A stretch of DNA of 64,000 nt from Hyphomicrobiales bacterium (GCA_900470775.1 UCBZ01000027.1:80039-144038), one strand, 5' to 3'. Shown: positions 39,965 through 50,787, numbered from the stretch's first letter. Numbers and translations: made by a program. Notes: generated from the letters alone by a model not told the origin.

Positions 39965-41143
39965 TCAGCGCTCCAGCGCCATCGCGACGCCCATGCCGCC
40001 GCCGATGCAAAGCGTGGCGAGGCCCTTCTTGGCGTCGCGCTTGCCCATTTCGTGCAGCAGCGTGACGAGGACGCGCGCACCGGAGGCGCCGATCGGGTGG
40101 CCGATCGCGATCGCGCCGCCATTGACGTTGACGATGTCGGGGTTCCAGCCGAGGTCCTTGTTGACCGCCAGCGCCTGCGCGGCGAAGGCCTCGTTGGCCT
40201 CGACGAGGTCGAGATCGGCAACCTTCCAGCCGGCCTTTTCCAGCGCCTTGCGTGTCGCCGGGATCGGGCCCGAGCCCATGATCGCGGGATCGACGCCGGC
40301 GGTGGCCCAGGAGGCGATGCGGGCGAGCGGGGTCAGGCCACGCTTCGCGGCTTCCTTGGCGGTCATGATGACGAGGGCTGCGGCGCCGTCATTGATGCCC
40401 GAGGCGTTGCCGGCGGTGACGGTGCCGTCCTTCGAGAAGGCCGGACGCAGCTTGGCCATGGCCTCAAGGGTCGCGCCGTGGCGTGGATATTCGTCGGCAT
40501 CGACCACGATGTCGCCCTTGCGGGTCGAGATCGTGAAGGGAACGATCTCGTCCTTGAAGCGGCCGGCCTTCTGGGCGGCCTCGGCCTTGTTCTGCGAGCC
40601 GACGGCGAAGGCGTCCTGTTCCTCGCGGCTGATCTGCCATTTGGTCGCGACGTTCTCGGCCGTGGTGCCCATGTGGTAGCCGTGGAAGGCGTCCCAGAGA
40701 CCGTCCTTGATCATGGTGTCGGTGAATTTCAGGTCGCCCATCTTGGTGCCGTTGCGCAGATGCGCGGCATGCTGCGACATCGACATCGATTCCTGGCCGC
40801 CGGCGACGATGATGTCGGCATCGCCATTGGCGATCTGCTGCAGGCCGATGGCGACGGTGCGCAGGCCCGAGCCGCAAAGCTGGTTCAGGCCCCAGGCCGT
40901 CTTCTCCTGCGGGATGCCGGCGGCCATGGCGGCCTGGCGGGCGGGGTTCTGGCCCTGGCCTGCGGTCAGGACCTGACCCATGATGAGCTCGTCGACATCG
41001 CCGCCCTCGATCCTGGCACGGACCAGCGCTTCCTTGATCGCGGCGGCGCCGAGATCATGGGCGGCAGTGTTGGCGAAAGCGCCGTTGAAGGCGCCGACCG
41101 CGGTGCGCGCCGCGCTGACGATCACGATGTCCGTATCGGCCAT
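39965..41143 (-). CDS. phaA: Acetyl-CoA acetyltransferase (beta-ketothiolase)
   Basis: A 392-residue thiolase that condenses two acetyl-CoA to acetoacetyl-CoA, the first step of PHB synthesis. The nucleophile is C90 in [11 protein letters not shown]; His is in [11 protein letters not shown] (about 350) and the second Cys in [13 protein letters not shown] (about 380). ATG 41141-41143 gives the family start [21 protein letters not shown]. It leads phaA-DUF1737-phaB and opposes phaR across a 318-bp region. Confidence 0.95.
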   Translation of the reverse strand: MADTDIVIVSAARTAVGAFNGAFANTAAHDLGAAAIKEALVRARIEGGDVDELIMGQVLTAGQGQNPARQAAMAAGIPQEKTAWGLNQLCGSGLRTVAIGLQQIANGDADIIVAGGQESMSMSQHAAHLRNGTKMGDLKFTDTMIKDGLWDAFHGYHMGTTAENVATKWQISREEQDAFAVGSQNKAEAAQKAGRFKDEIVPFTISTRKGDIVVDADEYPRHGATLEAMAKLRPAFSKDGTVTAGNASGINDGAAALVIMTAKEAAKRGLTPLARIASWATAGVDPAIMGSGPIPATRKALEKAGWKVADLDLVEANEAFAAQALAVNKDLGWNPDIVNVNGGAIAIGHPIGASGARVLVTLLHEMGKRDAKKGLATLCIGGGMGVAMALER

Positions 41144-41461
41144 GGGGCAAATCCTTAGCTGGGTGTCGCGACGGTCCGCTCGCTTGAGGGCCGCCTGTTC
41201 GAGGGCCACCTTCGAAGCCTGCTGCGCCGCCGTCAAGTGAGCGATAAGAGATCGCGCCGCCGAAAGCTTGGGCGGGGCCCACCTCGCGCTGCCGCAAAGA
41301 CGGGCAATCGCCGTCATGCTTTAGTCTTGTTTTTGCACCGCACGCTCAAAAAACTTGCGACGCACGCCGCAGTGGCTACGATCGTCCCGGATGAAACCGT
41401 TCAGCCTTCCCGCAACGCGATCTTCGCGCTGCGGTACGTGCCAACGCGATGCAGGGTTCCG
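41144..41461. other. Shared phaA/phaR control region
   Basis: This 318-bp gap lies between the divergent phaA and phaR starts. It holds GTTTTTGCACCGCACGC and TTTAGTCTTG-like A/T-rich runs (41320-41345), a candidate core region for phaR. I could not identify a definite PhaR-binding palindrome or a -35/-10 pair by eye. PhaR is known to autoregulate and repress pha genes in relatives. Confidence 0.45.
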
Positions 41462-42055
41462 ATGGCCAGCGACAAAGAACCGACCGTCATCAAGAAATAC
41501 GCCAATCGCCGTCTCTACCACACGGGCACGAGTTCCTATGTGACGCTGGAAGATTTGGCCGGTCTGGTGCGCGGCGGCGAGGATTTCGTCGTCTACGACG
41601 CGAAGTCCGGCGAGGACATCACCCGCTCGGTGCTGGCGCAGATCATCTTCGACGAGGAGGCCAAGGACGGCCAGAACCTGCTGCCGATCGCCTTCCTGCG
41701 CCAGTTGATCCGCTTCTATGGCGACAGCATGTCGGCGCTGGTGCCGCGCTATCTCGAATTCTCGATGGACAGCCTGACCAAGGACCAGGGCCAGTTCCGC
41801 GAGCAGATGACCAAGGCCTTTTCGGGTGGAGCGATCGGTGGTGGCGCGCTGGATGCGATCCAGGCGCAGACGCGCGCCAACATGACCATGTTCACCGAGG
41901 CGTTCCGGCTGTTCAACCCCTTCGCCGCGGCGGCTGCCGCCAAGGCGCAGGAAGCGAGCGCGGCCGGTTCCGCCAAGGGCGACGATCTCGGCGATCTCAA
42001 GCGCGAGCTCGGCGAGATGCGCGACCGGCTGGACAAGCTGTCGAAGGGGAAGTGA
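41462..42055 (+). CDS. phaR: PHA synthesis repressor PhaR
   Basis: A 197-residue regulator. The N-terminal DNA-binding domain (residues 8-65, IKKYANRRLYHTGTSSYVTLEDLAGLV) and the following accumulation-regulator block (about 70-115, ITRSVLAQIIFDEEAKDGQNLLPIAFLRQLIRFYGDSM) are complete. The C-terminus is Ala-rich, then a coiled tail. PhaR represses phasin and pha genes when no PHB is present and leaves DNA when it binds granules. ATG 41462 is the family start. It opposes phaA, so autoregulation across the shared region is likely. Confidence 0.94.
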   Translation: MASDKEPTVIKKYANRRLYHTGTSSYVTLEDLAGLVRGGEDFVVYDAKSGEDITRSVLAQIIFDEEAKDGQNLLPIAFLRQLIRFYGDSMSALVPRYLEFSMDSLTKDQGQFREQMTKAFSGGAIGGGALDAIQAQTRANMTMFTEAFRLFNPFAAAAAAKAQEASAAGSAKGDDLGDLKRELGEMRDRLDKLSKGK

Positions 42056-42090
42056 GCGCGGCGCTGCTCGATGGCGTGATGTGAACACGC

Positions 42091-42201
42091 GCCGTCATCC
42101 TGGGCGACCGAAGGTCGTCCCGGGATCCATCATAGGGCGTGACAGAGTCCTATGATGGATCCCGGAGCTGCACGGCTTCGCCGCTTGTCCAGGATGACGG
42201 C
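42091..42201. repeat. Intergenic palindromic repeat, group A copy 2
   Basis: Ends CCGTCATCCTGGGCGACCG and CTTGTCCAGGATGACGG match copy 1 at 5130-5237. The middle contains CATCATAGG/CCTATGATG, a different stem from copy 1. It lies between convergent phaR and the EAL gene. Confidence 0.8.
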
Positions 42202-42257
42202 ACGTTTCGACTGACGGTGGCGCGCTCCGATCCTCGGCCTGTGGCCGTGGCTGCGCT

Positions 42258-43952
42258 TCAGCTCTGCGCCTGCTTGCGCATCGCGGCCTGGGCGGTCGGC
42301 TTGTAGAGCTCCGCCTTCCCCAGCAGATGTCCCTGCAGATAGGTCACGCCCCAATCGGCGAGCATGCTGGCCTGGAGTTCGTCATCGACCCATTCGGCTA
42401 CCGTCTCGACGCCGAGATGGCGGGCGAGGTCGATCAGGGTGCGGACATAGAAGCGGTCGTCGGTCGAGCGGCGCAGGTTCTGGGTGAAGGTGCCGTCGAT
42501 CTTCAGCACGTCGATCGGGAAGGCGCGCAGATGCCGCAGCGAGGTGTGGCCCGCGCCGAAATCGTCGATGGCGATGCGCGCGCCCCGATCCTTGATCTGC
42601 CCGAGCAGCCTCGCGACCTTAAGCGGGTTCTCGATCGTCGCGGTTTCGGTGATCTCGACGACGAGGCGTTGCGCGATGCCGCGCGCACTGCCCGTGCAGG
42701 CGACGAAGGCGTCGAGCCATTCCGGATCGGCCAGTGAGCGCGGCGAGACATTGATCGAGAGCGTCATCGCCGGATCGGCGGCGAGCAGCTCGACCGCCAG
42801 TTCCAGCACGCGATGGTCGAAGAGCCGCACGAGGCCGCGACGCTCCAGCAGGGGGATCAGCTCGGCGGTGGCGAAAAAGGCGCCCTCGCTGCCGAGGCCG
42901 ACCCGCAGCAGGGCCTCGTGGAAGGCCACCTCGCGTGATTTCGCACGGACGATCGGCTGCAGCGCGAGCTCCACGCGCCGCTCGTTCAGGGCGGTCAGCG
43001 CGCTGACGTCGAAGCCGGTGCGCGAGTCCGAGGGCTCGCGGCTCTCCTGCCGCCGCGCGATCACGGCAGCATCGGAGGCGCCGGCCTTGGCGCCGCCGAG
43101 TGCGTTCTCCGCGGCCGAGAGCAACGTGCCGGCATGGTTGGACAGGTCGGGCGCGACGGCGGCCCCGACGCGCAGGCGCACGAGCGCGATGCCGCGCTGG
43201 GTCTCGATGGCGGTCTTCGCCACCGCCTTGATGAAGCGCCGTGCCGCCGCCTCGACCTGGCTGTGCGGGCAGCCGGTCAGCAGGATGGCGAAGCGATTGC
43301 TGGAATAGCGCACGAGATGGTCGCGCCGGCGCGTCACGGAGCGCAGCCGGTCCTGCACGACGGCGATGATCTCGTCGGTGGCCTCATGGCCGAAATCGTC
43401 GTTCAGCCGGGCGAGTTCGTCGATCGCGCCGACCAGCACGACGATGGCCCGGTCGGCCGGCAGATGCTCGGCCAGCGCCGAGCCGATGCGCTCCAGCAAG
43501 GCGGAGCGGTCGCCGAGATCGCCGGTCTGCGTCACCAGTTCGTCGGGGCGCACCTGACGCTCCAGCCGGAGCACGCCACGGGCGCAGGCCGGGCGGCCAT
43601 CCGTGCCGGAAAACCAGCGGCCGGCATCCTCGACCCACATCCTGCGACCGGCGAGGTCGGCGGCGTAGCGCGTGCGGTAGATCACGCCCTCGCCCTGGTC
43701 CTGACCACCGGCGGAGAAGACGGCGTCATAGCGGCTGCGGCCGCTGCCGGGCTCGACGAGGCCGGCGAAGCCGAGCCCCCGCGCCATGGCGCCCTCGGGG
43801 ATCGGCCCCAGCACGTCGGCCGCATTGGGGCCCCAGGTCAGGGCGTCGCTCTGGATGTCCCAGGTATAGACCACTTCGCCGATCGAGGAGAGCAGGTTGC
43901 GCGGATCCACGCGGCTGTCGTCACGAGCGTTGAAGATCGACGGCACGGGCAT
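42258..43952 (-). CDS. Diguanylate-cyclase-like/EAL phosphodiesterase, GGDEF degenerate
   Basis: A 564-residue cytoplasmic signalling protein. An N-terminal PAS-like segment (about 15-130, VVYTWDIQSDALTWG) is followed by a GGDEF-fold domain (about 145-310) whose active site reads SSNRF in place of GGDEF, so cyclase activity is probably lost. The EAL domain (about 330-560) keeps EALLR, SINVSP, EITE, IDDFGAG, KIDG, AEWVDDE and QGHLLG, so c-di-GMP hydrolysis is plausible. ATG 43950-43952 has GAGG upstream. It probably is a single-gene unit. Confidence 0.86.
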   Translation of the reverse strand: MPVPSIFNARDDSRVDPRNLLSSIGEVVYTWDIQSDALTWGPNAADVLGPIPEGAMARGLGFAGLVEPGSGRSRYDAVFSAGGQDQGEGVIYRTRYAADLAGRRMWVEDAGRWFSGTDGRPACARGVLRLERQVRPDELVTQTGDLGDRSALLERIGSALAEHLPADRAIVVLVGAIDELARLNDDFGHEATDEIIAVVQDRLRSVTRRRDHLVRYSSNRFAILLTGCPHSQVEAAARRFIKAVAKTAIETQRGIALVRLRVGAAVAPDLSNHAGTLLSAAENALGGAKAGASDAAVIARRQESREPSDSRTGFDVSALTALNERRVELALQPIVRAKSREVAFHEALLRVGLGSEGAFFATAELIPLLERRGLVRLFDHRVLELAVELLAADPAMTLSINVSPRSLADPEWLDAFVACTGSARGIAQRLVVEITETATIENPLKVARLLGQIKDRGARIAIDDFGAGHTSLRHLRAFPIDVLKIDGTFTQNLRRSTDDRFYVRTLIDLARHLGVETVAEWVDDELQASMLADWGVTYLQGHLLGKAELYKPTAQAAMRKQAQS

Positions 43953-44130
43953 CGCTTGGCCTCGATGAGACGGGCTGCCCTGCATCGGGAAATCATGCCG
44001 GACCGCCCTGTCCGGACAGGAAGGGAAATGTTCCGAAACGATGCGATGCGTCGTCTTAATACCCCGTTAAGGTTGGCCGACGGATTGCAACTTTGCCCTT
44101 CGACGCAATGATTGCGTGTCGGAGTGGCAC

Positions 44131-44328
44131 ATGACCGATTCGGGATATCGGGAGGGGAGCGGCGAGCGCGCAGCGGCAGGCTTCGCGATGCTGTTGCTGC
44201 AGCTTGCCGCCAGCAAGGCCGAGATCGGCCCTTTTGCCACCCGTGAACGCGAAACGCCGGAAATGGCGGCGCGGCTCTACCGTGCGGCTGCGACGCGGGC
44301 GCGAATCGGCAGCCTGATGCGCGCCTGA
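44131..44328 (+). CDS. Small hypothetical protein
   Basis: A 65-residue acidic-to-basic helical protein, MTDSGYREGSGERAAAGFAMLLLQL then a charged segment (RERETPEMAARLYRAAATRARIG). ATG 44131 has GGAG nine bases upstream; an in-frame GTG at 44116 would add five residues. It has one hydrophobic stretch (16-30) but no clear membrane segment. I do not recognise it. Confidence 0.4.
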   Translation: MTDSGYREGSGERAAAGFAMLLLQLAASKAEIGPFATRERETPEMAARLYRAAATRARIGSLMRA

Positions 44329-44372
44329 GGGCTTTCGCGACGCTCGCAAACACTACGGCCTTGGCATCACGC

Positions 44373-44401
44373 AAAGAAAAAGCCGGCCTCGCGGCCGGCT
44401 T
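44373..44401 (-). terminator. Terminator of rpmF
   Basis: Minus-strand AGCCGGCC (44393-44400) pairs with GGCCGGCT (44381-44388) across a four-base loop and is followed by TTTTCTTT (44373-44380). It lies about 45 bases after the rpmF stop. The stem is perfect and would also terminate plus-strand transcripts weakly. Confidence 0.85.
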
Positions 44402-44444
44402 GCAACGCTGCGAACAGCGCCCCGAGACTTAAGACCCGCAGGTC

Positions 44445-44630
44445 TCAGGCCTCGGACTTGGCCTTCAGCACCTGGCGGCCGCGATACATGCCCGACTTCA
44501 GGTCGACATGGTGCGGGCGGCGCAGTTCGCCGGAGTTCTTGTCTTCGATATAGGTGGGCTGCTTCAGCGCGTCGGCCGAGCGGCGCATGCCACGCTTCGA
44601 CGGCGACGTCTTTCTCTTCGGAACGGCCAT
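44445..44630 (-). CDS. rpmF: 50S ribosomal protein L32
   Basis: A 61-residue basic ribosomal protein starting [22 protein letters not shown], followed by [16 protein letters not shown]. It is the alphaproteobacterial type without zinc-binding cysteines. ATG 44628-44630 is the conserved start; four residues in front of it are leader only. A strong terminator follows. The upstream mtgA is in the same direction, 141 bp away. Confidence 0.97.
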   Translation of the reverse strand: MAVPKRKTSPSKRGMRRSADALKQPTYIEDKNSGELRRPHHVDLKSGMYRGRQVLKAKSEA

Positions 44631-44771
44631 GATACTCTCCATCGTGCCGCCGCTCGGGAGCGCTGCCCTGAGGCCACGCCACCGCCACGACGACGGATCA
44701 ATCTCGTGAGGCGTTGCCCATACACGCTGCGGCGCGCGATGGCTAGTGCTGAATCCTGATTTCGGCGGCGC

Positions 44772-45473
44772 TCAGCCCGGCAGGGCGCAATCACCAAGCG
44801 GTCCCAACTGGCCGACGCGGCGCTGGACCCGGCCGGCCGCCGCTTGCAGACCCCGGCTCGGCCGTTCCGGGTTGCGGATAAGCGGATTGGGCAGCGCGCC
44901 GGCAAGCCTTGCGGCTTCAGCGGCATTGAGGCGTGCGGCCGGCTTGCCGAAATAGCGCTGGGCCGCAGCCTCGGCGCCGTAGAGCCCTTCGCCCCATTCG
45001 GCGACGTTGAGATAGATTTCGATGACGCGCTGCTTGGGCCAGGCGACGTCGATCGCCAGGGCAAGCGGAATCTCCAGCGCCTTGCGGACATAGGAGCGGC
45101 CGGGCCAGAGGAAGACGTTCTTGGCGGTCTGCATCGTCAGGGTCGAGGCGCCGCGCGAGGGGCCGTCCTCATCCTCCAGCACGGTGTTGAGCTCGATCCA
45201 GTCGACGCCTGCATGGCTGCAGAAGCGTTGGTCTTCCGCCGCGATCACGGCGCGCACCAGCGCGGGCGAGATCTGCGTCAGCGGCACCCATTGCCGCTCG
45301 ACGGATTGGAAGGTCAGCCAACGCCCGAGCATCAAGGTCGAGGGCACGGGCACGAACCGATAGAGCACGAGCGCGAGAATCAGCGCCGCGAGCAGGGCGA
45401 GGCCTGCTCGCCAGATCCAGCGCAGGGCGCGGATCAGGATGCCGCGCCGCCTGGGCGCGCGCGCTGCCGCCAT
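44772..45473 (-). CDS. mtgA: Monofunctional biosynthetic peptidoglycan transglycosylase
   Basis: A 233-residue GT51 glycosyltransferase that polymerises lipid II into glycan strands. One membrane anchor (about 18-40, AGLALLAALILALVLYRFV) precedes the domain. The catalytic Glu is in AAEDQRF, and GASTLTMQTAKN and RKALEIPLALAIDVAWPKQRVIEIYLN are the standard blocks. I chose ATG 45471-45473, with AGGGA nine bases upstream, over an ATG at 45482. It is divergent from the prenyl synthase gene. Confidence 0.92.
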   Translation of the reverse strand: MAAARAPRRRGILIRALRWIWRAGLALLAALILALVLYRFVPVPSTLMLGRWLTFQSVERQWVPLTQISPALVRAVIAAEDQRFCSHAGVDWIELNTVLEDEDGPSRGASTLTMQTAKNVFLWPGRSYVRKALEIPLALAIDVAWPKQRVIEIYLNVAEWGEGLYGAEAAAQRYFGKPAARLNAAEAARLAGALPNPLIRNPERPSRGLQAAAGRVQRRVGQLGPLGDCALPG

Positions 45474-45601
45474 GTCCGTCATTCCCTGCGACGTGCTCCC
45501 CATTGGCTTGACGGTTTGTGCGCGCTCCGGCAAGCCCGGCCCGATCGGCCCTGTCTTCTTTCGGGGATAAGCCGCCGGTGAGCGAACGCGAGGCCACCCC
45601 C

Positions 45602-46552
45602 ATGAGTTCCGCCAAGCCCGGTGACGGCAACGATGACCTCGCCTCCCGGCTGGCGCAAACCGCTGCCGAGATCGAGGCCCTGCTGGACGGCTTGCTCACG
45701 GACGCGGTCCGCGAAGGCGAGATCGCCCGTCCGGCGCGGCTGCTGGCCGCGATGCGCCATGGCGCGCTCGGCGGCGGCAAGCGGCTGCGGCCAATCCTGA
45801 CGGTCGAGACCGCCCGGCTGTTCGGCGTCGCGCCCGCGCAGGCGCTGCGGGCGGGTGCGGCCGTCGAACTCGTGCATTGTTACTCGCTGGTGCATGACGA
45901 TCTGCCGGCGATGGACGATGACGACACCCGCCGGGGCCGGCCGACCGTGCACAAGGCCTATGACGAGGCCACCGCGATGCTGGCGGGCGACACGCTGCTG
46001 ACGCTCGCCTTCGAGGTCCTGGCCGATCCGGAAACGCACCCGTCCGGCGATATCCGTGCCGCGCTGGTGCTGGCGCTCGCTCGCGCCTCGGGGCTCGGCG
46101 GCATGGCGGGCGGGCAGATGCTCGACCTTGCGGCGGAGGGGCGTTTCGAGGCGGGGGCTGCCGCGACGCTTGCGGAAGCCGAGATCCGCCGCTTGCAGGC
46201 GATGAAGACCGGCGCGCTATTGGCGGCCAGCGTCGAGATCGGCGCGGTGCTGGGCGGCGCCTCGGCCGGGCAACGCGCGGCGCTGGCGACTTACGGCCGG
46301 GCGCTGGGCGCCGCCTTCCAGGTCGCCGACGACATCCTCGATGTCGAGGCCAGTCCCGAGCAACTCGGCAAGGCGACCGCGAAGGATCAGGACAAGGGCA
46401 AGGCGACGCTGGTCTCGGCGCTCGGGCTGGATGCGGCGAAGCGCGAGCGGGATCGGTTGAGCGCGGCGGCGGTCGCGGCTCTGACCGGGTTTGGGGCGGA
46501 AGCCGACGTGCTGCGCGCGGCGGCGCGGTTCGCGGCTGAGCGGAGGAGTTGA
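45602..46552 (+). CDS. ispA: Polyprenyl (farnesyl) diphosphate synthase
   Basis: A 316-residue trans-prenyltransferase that condenses IPP with DMAPP or GPP. It has both aspartate-rich motifs, LVHDDLPAMDDDDTRRG (first, about 100) and FQVADDILDVEA (second, about 242), and GGGKRLRP as the IPP block near residue 57. Bacterial IspA (FPP) is the closest fit; geranylgeranyl synthase is possible. ATG 45602 lies after GAGG(CCACCCC); an in-frame GTG is at 45578. It is divergent from mtgA. Confidence 0.88.
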   Translation: MSSAKPGDGNDDLASRLAQTAAEIEALLDGLLTDAVREGEIARPARLLAAMRHGALGGGKRLRPILTVETARLFGVAPAQALRAGAAVELVHCYSLVHDDLPAMDDDDTRRGRPTVHKAYDEATAMLAGDTLLTLAFEVLADPETHPSGDIRAALVLALARASGLGGMAGGQMLDLAAEGRFEAGAAATLAEAEIRRLQAMKTGALLAASVEIGAVLGGASAGQRAALATYGRALGAAFQVADDILDVEASPEQLGKATAKDQDKGKATLVSALGLDAAKRERDRLSAAAVAALTGFGAEADVLRAAARFAAERRS

Positions 46553-46697
46553 GGGAAGGCGAGTTCCGACGTCTGACCTGACATTTGGAAGGTCCGTGCC
46601 CCTGCCGTGCCGCAGGGCGTCGATGTGCCGTTTCCTATGTGCGCGTTCATTCGACCGCTGTTCCGCCTTGGTCGGGGGGATTGGAGGGGCTTCGGCC

Positions 46698-47339
46698 CTA
46701 CTGGGTGTAGCCAGTGAGGACGGGCGTTTCCGTTCCCCGGATTTCCACATGCGTGACGGGACACGTCGTTGCCTTGCCGGCCGTATCCGCTGCTGCCCTG
46801 GCGAGATCGTTTGGCTGCGGGTTGGCCTGCGCATCGACATAGGCGACCACGCAGGAGCCTTCCCGGCCGAGGCGCGTGACCATCAGGATCTGCGCTCGCC
46901 GGGCCGATGGCGGCGGCGATCCCTGCTCGATCATCTCCTGCCTCTGGCGCGCGTCGAGCACCAGCACGCGGATGATCGCCGCATAGGGCTCGAAGACGCT
47001 GCCATGAGTCGTGCCGCGCCATTCGATCGTGGTCGTCTTGCCCGCGAGCCCGTCGATCGCGATCTGGCGGCCATCAGTCGCCGAGACCGCCGAGACGCGG
47101 CCCTTTTCGCGGCTGAAATTCAGCGTCGTGCCAAAGGCCGGAAATCCGACATTCAGTGTCCAGCCTGCCGGCCCCGCGCATGAGAAGCCCTCCACAGGGG
47201 CTGGCGCCGGCCTGCACTGCGGCTGTGCAAGGGTTACTCGCGTATAGCGTGACGAGGGTGCTCCCTGGGCCAGAGCGGGCAACGCCGCCAGAGACGCCAG
47301 TATGAACACGGTCGTCACCGCATAAGGGCGCGCATTCAT
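46698..47339 (-). CDS. Secreted hypothetical protein, coupled downstream member
   Basis: A 213-residue protein with a signal peptide (VTTVFILASLAALPALAQG, cleavage about residue 26). It carries Cys42/Cys54 near the start of the mature part and another pair toward the C-terminus (EGSCVVAYVD, TTCPVTHVE), likely disulfides. No family is recognised. Its ATG overlaps the stop of the upstream gene by four bases (ATGA at 47336-47339), which points to translational coupling and joint function with the 157-residue protein. Confidence 0.6.
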   Translation of the reverse strand: MNARPYAVTTVFILASLAALPALAQGAPSSRYTRVTLAQPQCRPAPAPVEGFSCAGPAGWTLNVGFPAFGTTLNFSREKGRVSAVSATDGRQIAIDGLAGKTTTIEWRGTTHGSVFEPYAAIIRVLVLDARQRQEMIEQGSPPPSARRAQILMVTRLGREGSCVVAYVDAQANPQPNDLARAAADTAGKATTCPVTHVEIRGTETPVLTGYTQ

Positions 47340-47809
47340 GGCCGAGTGTCCTTGCAGACGGCGTCCTGTACCGGTGCGAGCAGGAAAGCGGAGTGATCTG
47401 GTCCGTCCAGCAGTTTTTCGTTCAGATCCGGCCCGGTCGCGTCATCGAAGATCTTTAGCTTGCCGGGGTTGATGAGTCGCAGGCTGGTACCCGTCATCGT
47501 GATCAGCAGTTCGGAGGCGCCGTCCGTATCTGGCCGGCATCTCAATCCGTTTCCATTCGGTTCGCAGCGCCCGCCGGCACGCCAGGTCTGTGGCATGCCC
47601 CTGACCCATAGGTTCATGCCGAAGTCGGTCTCGTCGGCGTCATAGCGGGAGTTTTCAAGGCGGATCCAGAGACGGCGGACCTGCTGGCCCCGATGGTCCC
47701 GCAAATGCGCGGCGTCGTAGGTTCTGACGAAGCATCCCAACGGTACGGCGGCAGCTGCCATGCCGGTGGGCGAGGCCATGCACATCGACGACAACAGCAG
47801 CGCGCGCAT
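47336..47809 (-). CDS. Secreted hypothetical protein, coupled upstream member
   Basis: A 157-residue protein beginning MRALLLSSMCMASPTGMAAAAVPLGC, a signal peptide with cleavage about residue 22 and an early Cys. The body has several Cys (PLGCFVRTYD, RCEPNGNGLRCRPDT, DAVCKDTRP), suggesting disulfides. It resembles small periplasmic proteins of Hyphomicrobiales but I cannot name a family. The frame is open further upstream to 47911, but the ATG at 47807-47809 gives the export signal. Confidence 0.55.
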   Translation of the reverse strand: MRALLLSSMCMASPTGMAAAAVPLGCFVRTYDAAHLRDHRGQQVRRLWIRLENSRYDADETDFGMNLWVRGMPQTWRAGGRCEPNGNGLRCRPDTDGASELLITMTGTSLRLINPGKLKIFDDATGPDLNEKLLDGPDHSAFLLAPVQDAVCKDTRP

Positions 47810-48015
47810 GACACCGGCCAAATCCTGCTCCTGTCGCTTCAGCGTCGCTGTATGGCTCGCACCTTTGTGATCATGCTCGACGTCATGGCGATTGTCCAAG
47901 CCGGCGAGCACCGACCGGTTCCCTGCGGCGCAAGGGTCGATCCGCGAACAGAGATGCGTTGCATGGCGCCGTGATTGGGGGCTACCCCCGCATCGATCCC
48001 GGAGGATCGCCTAAG

Positions 48016-49275
48016 TCAGCGCCAGCGCCCGAACGCATCCGCCAGCGTCTGGCTGCCCGAGACGCCCTTCTCGAAGGTGATGATGCCGCGCTTGCCCGAG
48101 GCGAAGCGGACGGGGACGTCGATCCAGCTCCGGTTCAGGATCAGGTCGATGTTGCGTTCGACCTCGATGGGGACGTTCGAGAGCGCGGCGACGAAGAGGT
48201 TCTCGCCGAGCGCCGAGTTGATCGCCGAGAGCGGCGCGCCGCGCTCGCCCTCGTCGGTCTTGAACTGCGGCACGCCGACCTCGCGGACGGCTTCCGTCGC
48301 CGGATCGCCGGTCGAGGTGAAGCGGAGGCCGATGATGTGGGAGGCAGGGAAGGCCGAATCGGTGTTGCGGCGGATGGTGAAGTCGAGCGCGAGCCCGACC
48401 TCGGCGATCTCGACGGTCGCACGCACGATCGTCTCGACCGGGCGGCCCTGGCCGACGCTCTCGCTGTCGAGCCGCCAGAAGACGCGGCCATTGACGGAGC
48501 GCGGCGCCTGCGGGCTGTTGGGGTCCTCGGTGTAGAGGATGGCGCGCTGCGCGACGGCGATCTCCTGCGAGGGGGCCGTCGTGGAGGTGCTGCCGGTCGA
48601 ACTGCTGCCGGTCCCTGGCCGCGTCACGGGAGCGGGCGTGCCGGCTTCGCCGACGCGCCCGCTGATCTTGCCGGCATTGTCGGCCTGCGCCGGCTGGCTC
48701 GGCGTTTCCACGCGCGGCCGCGAGGCGGTCTCTGGCCTGACCTTGTTGACGTAGTAGGCGGCCGCCGCGATGGCCGCGACCGCGATGGCGACGCCGGTCG
48801 CGACGACGGCTGTGCGCAGATGGCCGGGCTTGACCCGCTTCTCGCGTGGCGGGGCGAGGCGCGGGCGCATCTGCTGCGGCTCGGCCGGTTCCGGCAGGTC
48901 GTCATAGCGCGCGTCGTCGGGCAGCGGCTCGGCCTGCGCAGACGGCTGAGGCCGCTGCGCGGGCTTGGGCGGCTGGATCGTCAGAGGCGCAGGGGGCGGA
49001 GCGGGTGGCTGCGGCTCGGCTTGCGGCGGGGGCGGCAGCGTATCGATGTCGAGCCGCGGCGGAGTGGTGTCGTAATCGGCTTCGATCCGCGCCACGGCCT
49101 CGTCGAGCGACAGCCGCTCGCGCATGATCTCAGCCTCGCCGAGCGGCGGGTCGAGACTGCGAAGCTGGGTCACGAGGGCTGCCCTGGCACGGTCGTAGAT
49201 GGCGTGGCGCGCCGCCGGCGATGTGTCGGGAAGCCCGGCGATCGCTCGCGCCAGGATGGGATAGAAGTCGGCCAT
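48016..49275 (-). CDS. Membrane-anchored hypothetical protein with Pro-rich linker
   Basis: A 419-residue protein. The N-terminal 60 residues are helical (MADFYPILARAIAGLPDTSPAARHAIYDRAR), a common alphaproteobacterial cap. A Pro/Gln-rich linker (about 75-130) leads to one membrane helix (about 155-178, VVATGVAIAVAAIAAAAYYV). After a Ser/Thr-rich linker comes a periplasmic domain (about 230-415) ending with LNRSWIDVPVRFASGKRGIITFEKG. I do not recognise the domain. ATG 49275 is preferred over an upstream GTG. The gene stands alone between purA and the secreted pair. Confidence 0.72.
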   Translation of the reverse strand: MADFYPILARAIAGLPDTSPAARHAIYDRARAALVTQLRSLDPPLGEAEIMRERLSLDEAVARIEADYDTTPPRLDIDTLPPPPQAEPQPPAPPPAPLTIQPPKPAQRPQPSAQAEPLPDDARYDDLPEPAEPQQMRPRLAPPREKRVKPGHLRTAVVATGVAIAVAAIAAAAYYVNKVRPETASRPRVETPSQPAQADNAGKISGRVGEAGTPAPVTRPGTGSSSTGSTSTTAPSQEIAVAQRAILYTEDPNSPQAPRSVNGRVFWRLDSESVGQGRPVETIVRATVEIAEVGLALDFTIRRNTDSAFPASHIIGLRFTSTGDPATEAVREVGVPQFKTDEGERGAPLSAINSALGENLFVAALSNVPIEVERNIDLILNRSWIDVPVRFASGKRGIITFEKGVSGSQTLADAFGRWR

Positions 49276-49415
49276 TGGCCTCACTTGTCGTTGTTGGGCG
49301 CCCGCGTCAACTCTGGAAAGGCCAGGCGTGTTTCAAGGCGGGCCTACTTTTGAGAAAGCTCCGCAACTTTCGAAGCGCGGCCACCTCTGGAAGGTCGACA
49401 ATCCACCATGCCCGG

Positions 49416-50708
<1,293 letters not shown>

Positions 50709-50787
50709 GGTTCAGGTCTTCCCGCTTGTCTCGTGCTGCGTGTCTTCGCGTGTCTTGCGCGTGTCGTTTCGGGCAAGGGCCGGACAT

